From NCBI GenBank assembly GCA_037577475.1, contig CM075202.1:9926501-9990500 (forward strand): a DNA stretch of 64,000 bases. The letters run 5' to 3'. This DNA comes from Chaunax sp. Z400. Lineage: Eukaryota; Chordata; Actinopteri; Lophiiformes; Chaunacidae. The position numbers and the translations under genes were made by a program. The notes under the pieces were generated by a model. That model did not search any database. It was not told the DNA's origin and worked only from the letters and a program-made list of their open reading frames with translations. Positions 13,101 to 22,027 of this stretch are shown here, one piece after another (within the stretch, counting starts at the first letter, position 1; every line of letters begins with the position of its first letter).

Positions 13101-14163
13101 TAACATCAGAAAAGAGATTCTTATCAGTTTTCAGTAAACTTTAATACTACTTCTTAATGCACAACTAAATTATACGGTGCACGTGACAACACAACAGCAT
13201 CATCTGTGTCTTCACACAGGTCCACTCATACAAAAAGAAAACTTTTTTTATTGTGTTGCAGTCAAGGGAATCTGTCTCAACTGCTTTTATTCGGCATATG
13301 TCATGGAAAGTCAAGCTGCATCAACAAAGAGAAATAGCTGTCACGGGGAAAAGTAACCAACCAGGTATTCCAATTGAGATGACGCAGCTTGCTGGGATAA
13401 AATGAATATATCATGATGTAGGTGGCAGAACACTATACACATAATTCAGACTTTCATTTGAAATGACAAACAGATGAGAGACAACATAATTTCGTCAAGC
13501 GCAAGAGATTTTGCTTTAGTATTGAATTGTTAAATTTAATCATAATGCATATCTCTAATGACACATCTAACACATGATCTTTTGACATTTTGGCTCCTCA
13601 CACGTTGCCATCATTACCTCATCTACGTTTTCTATTAATACAAACTCCCTTTAAGGTGGTATTGCAGGAAAACAAGCCTCACTAGACTACTTCAGTTGTC
13701 CAACAACTACAGACCACTTCCTGATTCCACTTCCTGAGCAATGGTTCGCGAAGGACTCTGGCCTGACAGAAAGTGAGGGTACATTACTGGGATAGTGTAA
13801 TCCCACCCCATCCCTGGTATTTGTCAGCGTAGCGTTACTTAGCTTGAAACTATAATATTTTTCATCACAATTACCTGAATGCCATTTTTGAATGCCATTA
13901 AATTAAATAGACTGTTTGAGAGTTGACAACAACGCACTCAACTCATTCATTGATGAAGCGACTTAGCTAAAGTTAGCTGTAACATTTTAGATAACGCTCT
14001 TAGGTCAATTTAACATCACCTAAATGAACTACTGATATTATATGAATTGGTATACTGGTCATATGTGATATTTGATTGATACAGTCACACTCTTCTTTGA
14101 AGTTTAATTATGTGTCTTACCCAAGCAAACGAACAAAACGGACTTCGTATTTGTGGACGCCAT
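4035..14163 (-). CDS. acp1: acp1: low-molecular-weight protein tyrosine phosphatase, whole coding span (6 exons per transcript)
   Basis: Cytosolic phosphatase that removes phosphate from phosphotyrosine and small aryl phosphates. Coding exons in transcription order: 14121-14163, 12969-13042, then 11533-11646 or 11353-11466, then 7719-7780, 6710-6815, 4035-4112. All junctions are GT-AG and phases agree. The sum is 477 nt, giving 158 aa, the same length as human ACP1. The N-terminus holds the P-loop CLGNICRS (nucleophile Cys13, Arg19; CX5R). The general-acid Asp130 lies in DPYY, and the C-terminus reads CVRCCKAFLE. The two 114-nt third exons are alternatives and change residues 40-77, which line the active-site cleft. 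The 3' UTR runs to a poly(A) signal near 3802. The introns contain only repeats. Family identity is near certain; alternative use of exon 3 is inferred from the arrangement and from known ACP1 isoforms. Confidence 0.96.
4113..6709 (-). other. acp1: acp1 last intron
   Basis: 2.6 kb intron without a confirmed exon. It contains a tRNA-SINE-like fragment near 4585-4650 and a possible unused or alternative exon at 5379-5420. Confidence 0.7.
4585..4650 (+). repeat. SINE-like fragment (tRNA-derived head)
   Basis: GTGCAGCGGTTAGAGTGCAC resembles the A-box region of tRNA-derived SINE heads. The fragment is short and lacks a recognisable tail. Confidence 0.3.
6710..6815 (-). CDS. acp1: acp1 exon 5 (general-acid Asp in DPYY)
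   Basis: 106 nt; acceptor CTCACAG|TGAATT, donor TAT|GTAAGT. It encodes ELNRKAKMVKNSTAKIELLG and then SYDPQK...KDPYY. Asp130 of DPYY is the conserved general acid, and the two tyrosines are the known regulatory phosphorylation sites of the family. It ends in phase 0. Confidence 0.94.
7719..7780 (-). CDS. acp1: acp1 exon 4
   Basis: 62 nt; acceptor TTCCAG|GTGACC, donor AG|GTACAG. It encodes VTKEDFMSFEYILCMDENNL plus two bases of a split serine codon. This corresponds to the ITKEDFATFDYILCMDESNL segment of human ACP1. Confidence 0.94.
7781..11352 (-). other. acp1: acp1 intron between exons 3 and 4
   Basis: 3.6 kb intron. Apart from the Tc1-like relic at 9990-10215, no exon or repeat family was recognised. 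Confidence 0.6.
9990..10215 (+). mobile_element. truncated Tc1/mariner transposon relic
   Basis: A plus-strand frame starting at ATG 10106 reads MPKSKETPEEMRKVVIETHQ then SGKGYKVIS, the helix-turn-helix start of fish Tc1-like transposases. It is preceded by leader-like sequence (GGCCCGATTACTAC...GTTCAG). The DNA after ~10195 no longer matches; no catalytic DDE part remains here. Confidence 0.7.
11353..11466 (-). CDS. acp1: acp1 alternative exon 3, version A (WAIDSGATS type)
   Basis: A second 114-nt phase 0-0 exon with acceptor TTTGCAG|TGG and donor CAG|GTACAA. It encodes WAIDSGATSDWNIGSLPD followed by ARGLACLRTHG and ends MSHKARQ. This matches the other human ACP1 isoform (WVIDSGAVSDWN type). 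It lies only 66 bp downstream of version B. The shared W-x-I-D-S start, shared length and shared end show an ancient exon duplication. Confidence 0.93.
11533..11646 (-). CDS. acp1: acp1 alternative exon 3, version B (WRIDSAATS type)
   Basis: A 114-nt phase 0-0 exon with acceptor CCTAG|TGG and donor CAG|GTACGA. It encodes WRIDSAATSTYEIGNPPD followed by ERGEACMEKHG and ends MSHVARQ. This matches the human ACP1 isoform carrying WRVDSAATS. It comes first in transcription order of the two alternatives. The sequence is intact, with no stop and good splice sites. Confidence 0.93.
12091..12600. repeat. non-autonomous DNA transposon and dispersed-repeat pieces in acp1 intron 2
   Basis: It starts TAGGGCTGTCACGATCATGA, a hAT-MITE-like end; the matching right end was not located. 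From about 12478 the segment reads CCATCCATTATCTTCCGCTT and continues to GCCACCTCCTCCAGGTGG near 12582, a dispersed repeat common in fish genomes. Family names were not verified. Confidence 0.4.
12969..13042 (-). CDS. acp1: acp1 exon 2 (completes P-loop NICRSPIAEAVF)
   Basis: The acceptor is ...GAACAG|GGAAT and the donor AAG|GTAATT. The 74 nt complete the split glycine codon and encode NICRSPIAEAVFRKM followed by ATDAGIVDK. This contributes the P-loop arginine and serine (Arg19, Ser20). It ends in phase 0, so either version of exon 3 can follow in frame. Confidence 0.95.
14121..14163 (-). CDS. acp1: acp1 coding exon 1 (start codon, first half of P-loop)
   Basis: The ATG is at 14163-14161 in an ATCATGG context, and the exon encodes MASTNTKSVLFVCL plus the first base of the next codon. 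The donor is G|GTAAGA. It ends inside the CX5R active-site loop, as in other vertebrate ACP1 genes. An upstream ETS-like CCGGAA and a TCTCGCGAGA palindrome support this as the true 5' end. Confidence 0.95.
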
Positions 14164-14165
14164 GA

Positions 14166-14210
14166 TGTTCCGGAGTCTGTGGTCAGAGTTGCCACATCTC
14201 GCGAGACCAA
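14166..14210 (-). promoter_or_regulatory. acp1: acp1 core promoter with TCTCGCGAGA palindrome
   Basis: A perfect TCTCGCGAGA palindrome lies at 14197-14206, 34 bp before the start codon. An ETS-type CCGGAA (TTCCGG on plus, 14168-14173) sits between them. TCTCGCGAGA is a known promoter element of housekeeping genes, bound by BANP and often found at bidirectional promoters. The short distance to the ATG implies a very short 5' UTR or a start region overlapping the motif. Confidence 0.6.
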
Positions 14211-14294
14211 GCCCAAAAAAGAAGAAGAAAAAAAGACGAAGAGCGTGTGAGAATCTATTTCAAAATAAAAGCGAGTGTCAGGTGTACGTAATTC

Positions 14295-15187
14295 CACATT
14301 CATTCAGCCAGTCAATCAGTATTTCAGTAACGAATGACTGAATACTCAAACAATTATTGAATAAAATTACTAATAGTAAAAAAAACAAAAAAGTACCCCA
14401 TGGAAACCGTATTCTAAAGATAACTGCTTTGAAAATCAAGGCTTTATCATTTCACTTGTGTGAATAATCATTCAAACTTAAAAATACATTTTCATAGACC
14501 AATTTGACTTCAGCAACAAAATGACGGTCACAGAGAAACTTCCTGTTTCTAACAAACAAAGTACTTGACATCAGAATTAATATCAATGCACCCATATAAC
14601 CTTTTCATCTCCTCTGAGAACACTGCAGTTTCAAATTCCAAAATCACTCTAAAAGAACTTCAGAATATTATTTCTTTTCTCTCTCAACATCATTCTCACC
14701 AAAGTCTTAAGTAAGTTATTGGCATCATCAGCCCCAACATCCTTTCTATTATCAATAGCTCCCTTGGAGACCAGCCATGTTCTCCAATCTTTCAAACATG
14801 CAGTTGTACAGCCACTTTAAAAAAAAAACAGTGTCTAAATCCTTCAGCACTCAATAACTACAGACCAGTTTCCAAACTCCCCTTTCTGTCCAGTCTGTCC
14901 AGAGATCCTGGACTAAGTCTTGTGGTGACAAGGCCTTTTTTATCGCTGCTCCTAAATTATGGAATTCCTTTGTTGTGTGTGTTGAATTGAATTGAGTTGA
15001 GTAATATGTCTTCAAAAATTTATTTTTATTATTAAGTTTGACATGATTATTCAGACAATTGAAATGACTAACCTCAGTTTTCTTTCAAATACATTTTAAA
15101 GACAGCATGTATTTATTTATTTTATTTATTTATTCATCATTCGTTTAATTGTTAATTCATTATCAACTGACTGGCTGAATGAATGTG
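14295..15187. repeat. inverted repeat pair flanking a LINE fragment
   Basis: CACATTCATTCAGCCAGTCA at 14295-14314 is repeated perfectly in reverse at 15168-15187. A further weaker match (CGAATGA / TCATTCG) lies just inside. The pair may be the ends of a DNA transposon into which, or beside which, a LINE fragment inserted. Confidence 0.55.
14690..14975 (+). mobile_element. non-LTR retrotransposon (LINE) fragment, internally deleted
   Basis: Frames read VLQSFKHAVVQPL near 14779, then LNPSALNNYRPVSKLPFLS near 14838-14894, a classic reverse-transcriptase N-terminal block. Only ~30 bp later the sequence jumps to GDKAFFIAAPKLWNS (14926-14970), the C-terminal end of such ORF2 proteins. Most of the reverse transcriptase has been deleted, and frameshifts are present. 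Confidence 0.7.
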
Positions 15188-15479
15188 AAATCACATTCAT
15201 TAGCTGATAGCTGAGATAATGAAAGCACAGTCACACACAGTCACATATAATATAAACCCTTGAATTTAAAAACAACACACTGAGAATGGTTGAGAAATGT
15301 AAATGTCACACAGGCAAAACCCCACATGCATTTGCGGATCTCCACTGCTGAAGTATAGAGTTGTCTGAGCCCTTGAATAAAATTACTATTCCTACATTAA
15401 ATATTACTATAATATAATATACTGTATATACTATCATAGTAAATATAGTATTAATATTCTTTGGGGTGCTGAGATGAAA

Positions 15480-16220
15480 TTCATTTTATTATTTGTTTAT
15501 TTTTTCCTTTATTTATCCAGGAAGGTCCCATTGAGATACAAGATCTCTTCTTCCAGGGAGTCCTGGTCAAAATGGCAGCAGCAAATAGTTTCACATAGAA
15601 AACAATTTCACATATAAAACACACAAAATACAAAAAAGCGACATAAGAAAGATAGTAAAAGAAGAATAAAAGAGAGGTAAAAAAAAGCATGATATATGTT
15701 GTCTGTGCAATATTTTTGAGACACTTTATATTCCTCTTGTTTTATAGTATTTGTATTTTTATATTTTCCCCTCCCCACTGTGCTACTGTACACTGTACTG
15801 TAACATTGAGAATTTCCCCACTGTGGGACTAACAAAGGAATATCTTTTCTTATCTTAAAATTTCTTTAAAGGTATTTAAAGAAGGGAGTCTTACAAGTGA
15901 AATTATGTTTTGCAACTCATTCCATGCCCATGGTGCATAAATAGAAAAAGCAGTTTTACCGAGCTCTGAGTTCACCCTGGGAACATTCTGAAGAATTCGA
16001 GCAGTTGATCTAGTGCTAGTTACTAGTGTGATAGGATAAGAGGCTGGAGCTATAAGTAGGTAGTTTACCTAACAATGCCTTAGCAGTAAAAAGCAACATA
16101 TGCATTTTTCTCCTCTGATTTAGAGAAGACCATCGTACAGATTCATATAAGATACAGTGGTGAGTGCGTGAACCAGCATTAGTTACAAAGTATAGTGCAG
16201 CATGATACGCAGATCCAGTT
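15480..16220 (-). mobile_element. LINE 3' fragment, minus strand
   Basis: On the minus strand, near 16150-16020, an open stretch reads RWSSLNQRRKMHMLLFTAKA then LLGKLPTYSSSLL. This resembles the W..L..R..Y.....KAL.G..P.YL..LL end of non-LTR ORF2 proteins. Further downstream comes the dispersed AGGAAGGTCCCATTGAGAT segment (about 15520) common in fish genomes. It is degenerate. Confidence 0.55.
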
Positions 16221-16794
16221 CCAGTAAGGATGAAGCTGCATGCATGTAAATCCCATCACATCACATAAAATTAGGTGTGCACACCCCTAAAAAGGCTCTA
16301 AAATCACCATTGGTATATGCTGTCCCAGCTTGTATGTTAGACCCAGCTACTCTGTCCTGGACTGTCTCAGGGGCATCTTTGCACAGCCTGTCTGTTGTGG
16401 TAGGTCCCTGCCTCTATTGATCTGGTGCTTAGGGCCTGTTGTGGTGCTGCTATGTTCAGAGCCTTTTCTAGCCACTGGTATGTTTTCTTGATGTTAGTCA
16501 CTTTAAACTTTGTATTTTGCTTATAATATTAAACAACTACAGGTTAATTTTAGTTACACTGACTTAACCTATCCTTTGGTATCTAATGATTAGTAGGGTC
16601 TAGGTTTTTTGAGGACAGGATAATACAACATGTTGACAATCTAAAACATTTTGTGAATCTGGATCCCAAGCATGCAACACGGCCAAATCTTTAATTGCTA
16701 GATCCATCTCAGCTTTGGAGAGTTGAAATGTTAGAGTTAAAGAGAGAAAAATATATTTATTTTCAAAAAGTGCTCAGATCTCCCCTTGATGTAG

Positions 16795-17030
16795 TAAATT
16801 AGAGACATGGGACCAAACTGCCACACTTCATGAAATCCATACTTTTTGTGATGTCATAGAAGGCTGATGTTTGATTATATATTTAAAAAAATGATCTGTA
16901 ACAGCACCCAGAGGCCACAACCTCCTGTCACTTTATTTCATGTGAAAGGATTTCCTTCTGCTGGGTTCAATCATTGAAGGAAAAAATGTCTCAGACTAAA
17001 TTATATCTTATGTCAGTGTCAGCGGTGGAA
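16795..17030 (+). repeat. direct repeat, copy 1 (about 230 bp)
   Basis: It contains GAAGGCTGATGTTT, GCCACAACCTCC, CTGGGTTCAATCA and AAATTATATCT in the same order and spacing as the copy at 17900-18105, at lower identity between these islands. Confidence 0.6.
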
Positions 17031-17359
17031 TAATAGTTGTTTTTCCTAGGCCTGCAAAGGCATAACCCACCTTACTCACGCCTTCACCTTCACCACATTA
17101 CACACAAATGAATAACACACATCATAAAGGATGTATTTCATTTTATCTTATTCATTTATTTATTTATTCATTTCGAACATGGAATTTTAAAAAAAACACA
17201 TACATAAGGAGAACAAACAAAACAAGAAACAAAAATAAGAATAAATAGAAGTGGTTATGTGCAATAGCGATAAAAACTAAGTATATACCTGCTTATACCC
17301 TGGTCTACATCACTGGCTACAAGGCAAATCTGGGTTTGAGGTCATTTCAGGCCATAAAA

Positions 17360-17403
17360 GCCCCATGGGCCCTGTAAATGGTGTTTTACAGGGCCCATGG
17401 GGC
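17360..17403. repeat. perfect 19-bp hairpin
   Basis: Arms 17360-17378 (GCCCCATGGGCCCTGTAAA) and 17385-17403 are exact reverse complements around a 6-nt loop. GC-rich arms in an AT-rich stretch. Function unknown. Confidence 0.8.
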
Positions 17404-17899
17404 ACTCCACTATTTACAGACCTCTGGAGCGTTCCATATTATAAGTAATGCTTTGCTGAGTGAAATAGGAATCACAGGACCAAGACAGGAGTATACCAAG
17501 AAGACATTTATAAATTACAGGGTGTTCACACATTCTCATTGAAATATGACATGGCTCACAGTATGAAAAAGAATGAAAAAGTCCCAATTTCCAACTGAAA
17601 AAGTCTTCAGGCTTCTGCCATCATGTAGCTGCTGTTTAGCTGTCTTTCATTTACTGGTCGAGACATGAAAAGAATTCAATCCTACAACACGAATAGTCCT
17701 GTAACCACAGCTCTCCGTACATTAACCCCATAATTCAAATGATGACACAAACTAATGTACGGAATCACAGAGAAACTTATGGAGTCACTCACGGAACAGT
17801 GTAATAATTGAAAAACAGAGACACCTCTCTGAAAAACACTTAACGGTACATCACAATATACTCTAACACTTAAGCTACATCCATGTTTGTAGTTGGGTG

Positions 17900-18105
17900 G
17901 GAAAATGTGTAAATGGCTGTCACACTTTTTATGAAGTCAGAGAAGGCTGATGTTTAATTTATAAAACATCTCTAAATGTTTCCAGACGCCACAACCTCCA
18001 GTGACTCAGAGTATTTGCAAAATTCCACTGGGTTTAATCAGTGAGGAGAATAAATCCCAGTTCATAGTCAAACAGACCAAATGATATCTAAAATGAGTGT
18101 CATTT
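17900..18105 (+). repeat. direct repeat, copy 2
   Basis: Second copy of the repeat at 16795-17030, sharing GAAGGCTGATGTTTAAT-, GCCACAACCTCCAGTGAC- and ACTGGGTTTAATCA-like blocks. The two lie 0.9 kb apart in the same orientation. Confidence 0.6.
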
Positions 18106-19119
18106 GTGTATATAAGCTGAGAGCCTTTACTTAATTAATTAAGTTAAAGTGTACCAATATTGTCAGCCAAATGTACTTGAAGTGTGAAAAGTAAAAAATA
18201 GTCCTACATGTTATAGAATAGCTCAGTAGCTAAGTGATAATGTTTGATAATGTTTGATCTGTCCATCTGGACTGTCCATGCCACATTTCAAAGGCAGACA
18301 ACCCCCCCTCTCCCGGTGCCAAATTGGACCCCCTAAATATGTGACTAACATTTGGTATTAACATAATTTCTAAGGTCCTGCTGTTTGTGGTTTAAGACTT
18401 CATCTCTTCAGGTAGCATCTCTGTCAAAGTCGGCATCCTCACCGACTAAAACATAGACTGTGTGGCAAGTGACCTTATATTCCTGGTAATTAACACTGAA
18501 TGCATAATTACCAATTATTACTTACTTTGCATAACGATCAACAATAAATGGAAGCAAAAGATGCTTGCAGCAATTACATCTCATAATTTGCAAGCCATTT
18601 TTAATTGAGTCACACAGTTTCATTGACGTCTCACGGATGGATGGTAATTATTGTGAATGACTCAATAAAAACACAATTAGCAGAAGATGCAGTGATACAT
18701 AGAACTGTAGAATATGTTTGTCCAACTAGCAGCATAAGTTAAGAATTACATAAAAGACAGCTGGCTCAGGGGAAAAGTAACTAATGGCGTCACTACCAAT
18801 GTTAATCAGCTCTACTTTATCCCTCCCTGAGTCTTCTCCCTCCCTCTTTTTGTCCAATTAAGCATTAACTGATTCTACCAATAAATAATATGATTAGCTT
18901 AATTATTGGAAATACTGCCACTCCACTTAGTTTCAACTCTAGGATTTCAAAAGATGTGAAATAAGTCTTTGGAGTCTCCATGTTTCCTCTTGCAACCCTG
19001 AGACAAAGGGCAGTTAGGGAGGTGTTTGTGGGCCTATGCAAATGTATTTGTGTGTTTGACAAATGCTCTTGCACTTGTTGTAAGAGCCATTAGAAATTAT
19101 AAATCACATTCTTACAGAA

Positions 19120-19753
19120 AAGTAAAGACATGAGGACTTGATTCAAAAGATCTTTGCCATTGTAATGTAATTAAAGATTAAAAATCCAAGTCTGTATTCT
19201 AATAACTTTCCAACAATGTACTGTACACTATGTATTCTATTGCCTTCCTTGACTCTGCCTTCTGTATGAGCAGATGACTTTAAGGTTCAGTATGTACACA
19301 GATGTTTTACAGCAGATTATAGTTCAGTGAATCTTTCCAATTACACGAGGAAGCAGAGAACTGGGAGTCAGTCGTTACCGCAATAATTCCTTTATGTCCC
19401 CAGCAAATGGGGCATATGGAGTTAACCTTGTGTGTTCGTCTGCCAATACATATGTAATGGGGTATGGTCGCTGGACAGAATTCAATGAAATTTTATACAT
19501 GCTTTGGAGGAACCTTAAAAGTGTGCATCTAATAATTGGTTTATTTGTTTATCTTATCTTTAAATTTTCAGTCAAATTTGAACTTAGGCGATTTTTGTGT
19601 CATTCTGCTATTATTCTGCTATGATAAATATTATGGTCTGTCCACATCAGCACAAAGTGAGTAAACACACTTGCAGAACACTGAGCCAGTATTGTGCTTC
19701 AGATTGTTATAGTTTGACACTAATATACATATAATATATATATATACATATAA

Positions 19754-19798
<45 letters not shown>

Positions 19799-21355
19799 CA
19801 TTATTATTGTAAAGGAAATTAAAGACATGAGGATTTGATTTAGACAGTCAAAAGCAATGCAAGTCTTAATTCTTATGACTTCCATACTAAATGCACTACG
19901 TATTCTAGTGCTGCCCTCTGCCTTCTGAACAAGTAGATCAAATGATCCTTTAAATTCAAGGTTCAGTATGTACACAGATGTTTCAGATTATAGTTCATGT
20001 TTCCAATTACACAAAAGTAGTGAACAGGGAGTCAGTCGTTACATCCTTAACTTTTTTATGCCTCTGCCACAGGGGGCATATAGGGTTACCTTCCATACTT
20101 GTACATACAGTATGTATGTAATGCAGTGTGGTCTATCCACATCTCCTCAAAAACCACTGAACAGAATTCAATGAAATTTCATACAAGTTTTTTAGGGGCC
20201 CTAAAGGTGTGCATCTCATAATTGTTTTTTTCATTTTGCTTATTTTTACATTTTCAGTCACATTTGAACTACTGTATGTGATTTTAATGTCATCCTGCTA
20301 TTATTCTGCTATGATAGAAGTTATGGCCTATCCACATCAGTATGAATAGAAGCAGGGGCATCTGTGGCCTTGGACACAAAGTCTAGTTGTATGTTTGTAT
20401 TTTTCTCTAATTTCCATCCATTGCAAAAAAAACCTTGAGCTTGTGGCTTTAATGAGCAAACAGGACTCAACACACCTGCTGAACACTGCTAGTGTTCTGA
20501 TTCAGATTTTTATAGTTTGATGTGAATATACACTAAACTTATGTGTACATATCTGCATAAATTCATGCTCCATTCTTATTATTATCAGACATGATGACTT
20601 GATTAAAACAGTTTTAGCCATTATAGTGCAATTAACTCGAAACCAATGCAAGTCTTTATTCAAATGATTTCCCCACTATGTACACTATAATCCAATGGTG
20701 GCCTCTGAACAAGCAGATCAAACGATCTCGTAAATTCAAGGTTCAGTATACACAGATGTTTCAGATCACAGTTCAGTAAATGTTTCCAATTACACAAAAC
20801 CAGAGAACAAGGAGTCAGTCGTTACATCCTTAATTTTTTATGCACCAGCCACAGGGGGTCTATAGGGTTATCCTTGCAACTCTGTCCTTCTGTATGTATA
20901 TACGTTATAAAATTTCATAAATGTCTTGTAGGGGTCCTAAACGTGTGCATCACATAATTGGTTTCTTCATTTTGCTTATTTTTTTAAACATTTTTAGCCA
21001 GTTAAACTTTTACAATTTTATCATTCTGCTATTATTCTGCTATGATAGAGATATGGTCTCTCCAGATCATCACAAATGGAGTTTTCCAGTAGAGGGGGCA
21101 TCTGTATCCTTGTGTATAGTTTTATCCATTGCAATCAAACCTTGATGTTGTATCTATAACAAACAAAAGGCCTCACTTGCTGAACACTGTGACAATGTTG
21201 GGCTTCAGATTCTTAGTTTGACTGGAATATACACTTGATATAATTCCTGCTCATTCCTGCTCTCTCTCTGTCCTTTAAAGGTTAAATTTATTATTATTAA
21301 TCATTATATTATTATTATTATTATTTTATTTTATTATTATTATTAATTATTATTA
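19120..21355 (+). repeat. three-copy tandem repeat, unit about 0.7 kb plus ATT microsatellite
   Basis: Three diverged copies start near 19128, 19825 and 20589 (…AGACATGA-GACTTGATT…). Each contains GGTTCAGTAT, CAGATGTTT, TTTCCAATTACAC, GGAGTCAGTCGTTAC and TTCTGCTATGATA in the same order. Each is followed by an ATT-rich tract (long at 19753-19807, short near 20577, long near 21285-21355). No coding capacity was seen. A fourth partial copy in reverse orientation lies at 24590-24960. Confidence 0.8.
19753..19807 (+). repeat. (ATT)n microsatellite
   Basis: About 18 near-perfect ATT units between the first and second copies of the tandem repeat. The poly-isoleucine reading frame across it is an artefact. 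Confidence 0.95.
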
Positions 21356-21380
21356 GGTATGATGTGTATGTCAAACAAGA

Positions 21381-21404
21381 AGCTGGGAACCCGGGACACT
21401 AAAA
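21381..21404 (+). repeat. left arm of 24-bp perfect inverted repeat
   Basis: The 24 bases beginning AGCTGGGAACCCGGGACACT are the exact reverse complement of 26463-26486. The pair encloses fam110c and the fbxo25 promoter. Confidence 0.8.
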
Positions 21405-22027
21405 GAGTGTCATGGGTGATGTGACACCCATGAAACATCGTTCTTTGGTTCTTGGCTCAAGTTTTTAGAATTGCACAATAGAGTGTTGACAGTAAATATC
21501 TGCAATGCCACTGGGACACATCACTCACCCTGTATGATTTAACGATGAAAGGTGGAAGTAAACATTAACAACATTGACAATGTAATGAGCGCCAAGCCTA
21601 TTTGATGAGTAAGTGTCTATGGTGATTAAGTTGATAAGAGAGAGCACATTATGAAGACTGAAACCAGTTTTCTTGGAACGGTGTAATGGAAGATTTTGTC
21701 CTCTACTGAGAAACAGGCATAGAGGCCCATATTTCCATTAGGACAGGAAGAAATAATTATCTGCAGCAGTGTCAGCTTTCACATTTCTCACTTGTGATGG
21801 TATCAGGTGTACTTTGAACAAGCTTGTGTTTGGTTAAAAACCAGCCTTGCGCAGAATGGGTGGGGTAATGTGTTTGAACAGACAAGGTGAAAGCTCCTGG
21901 TTGTGATACATGCTCAGACAGAGAACGGGCTTGAATGGAATTTTTTACCTCCGTTATTGGAGAGACTGAATGCTAAGGGATTACCCACTCTTTGAAATAA
22001 ATTATTTGAATCCTAACTAAAACCACA

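Noticed and set aside
19631..19975. 114-aa frame with poly-isoleucine
   Set aside because: Translation of the ATT microsatellite and flanking tandem repeat; no family match.
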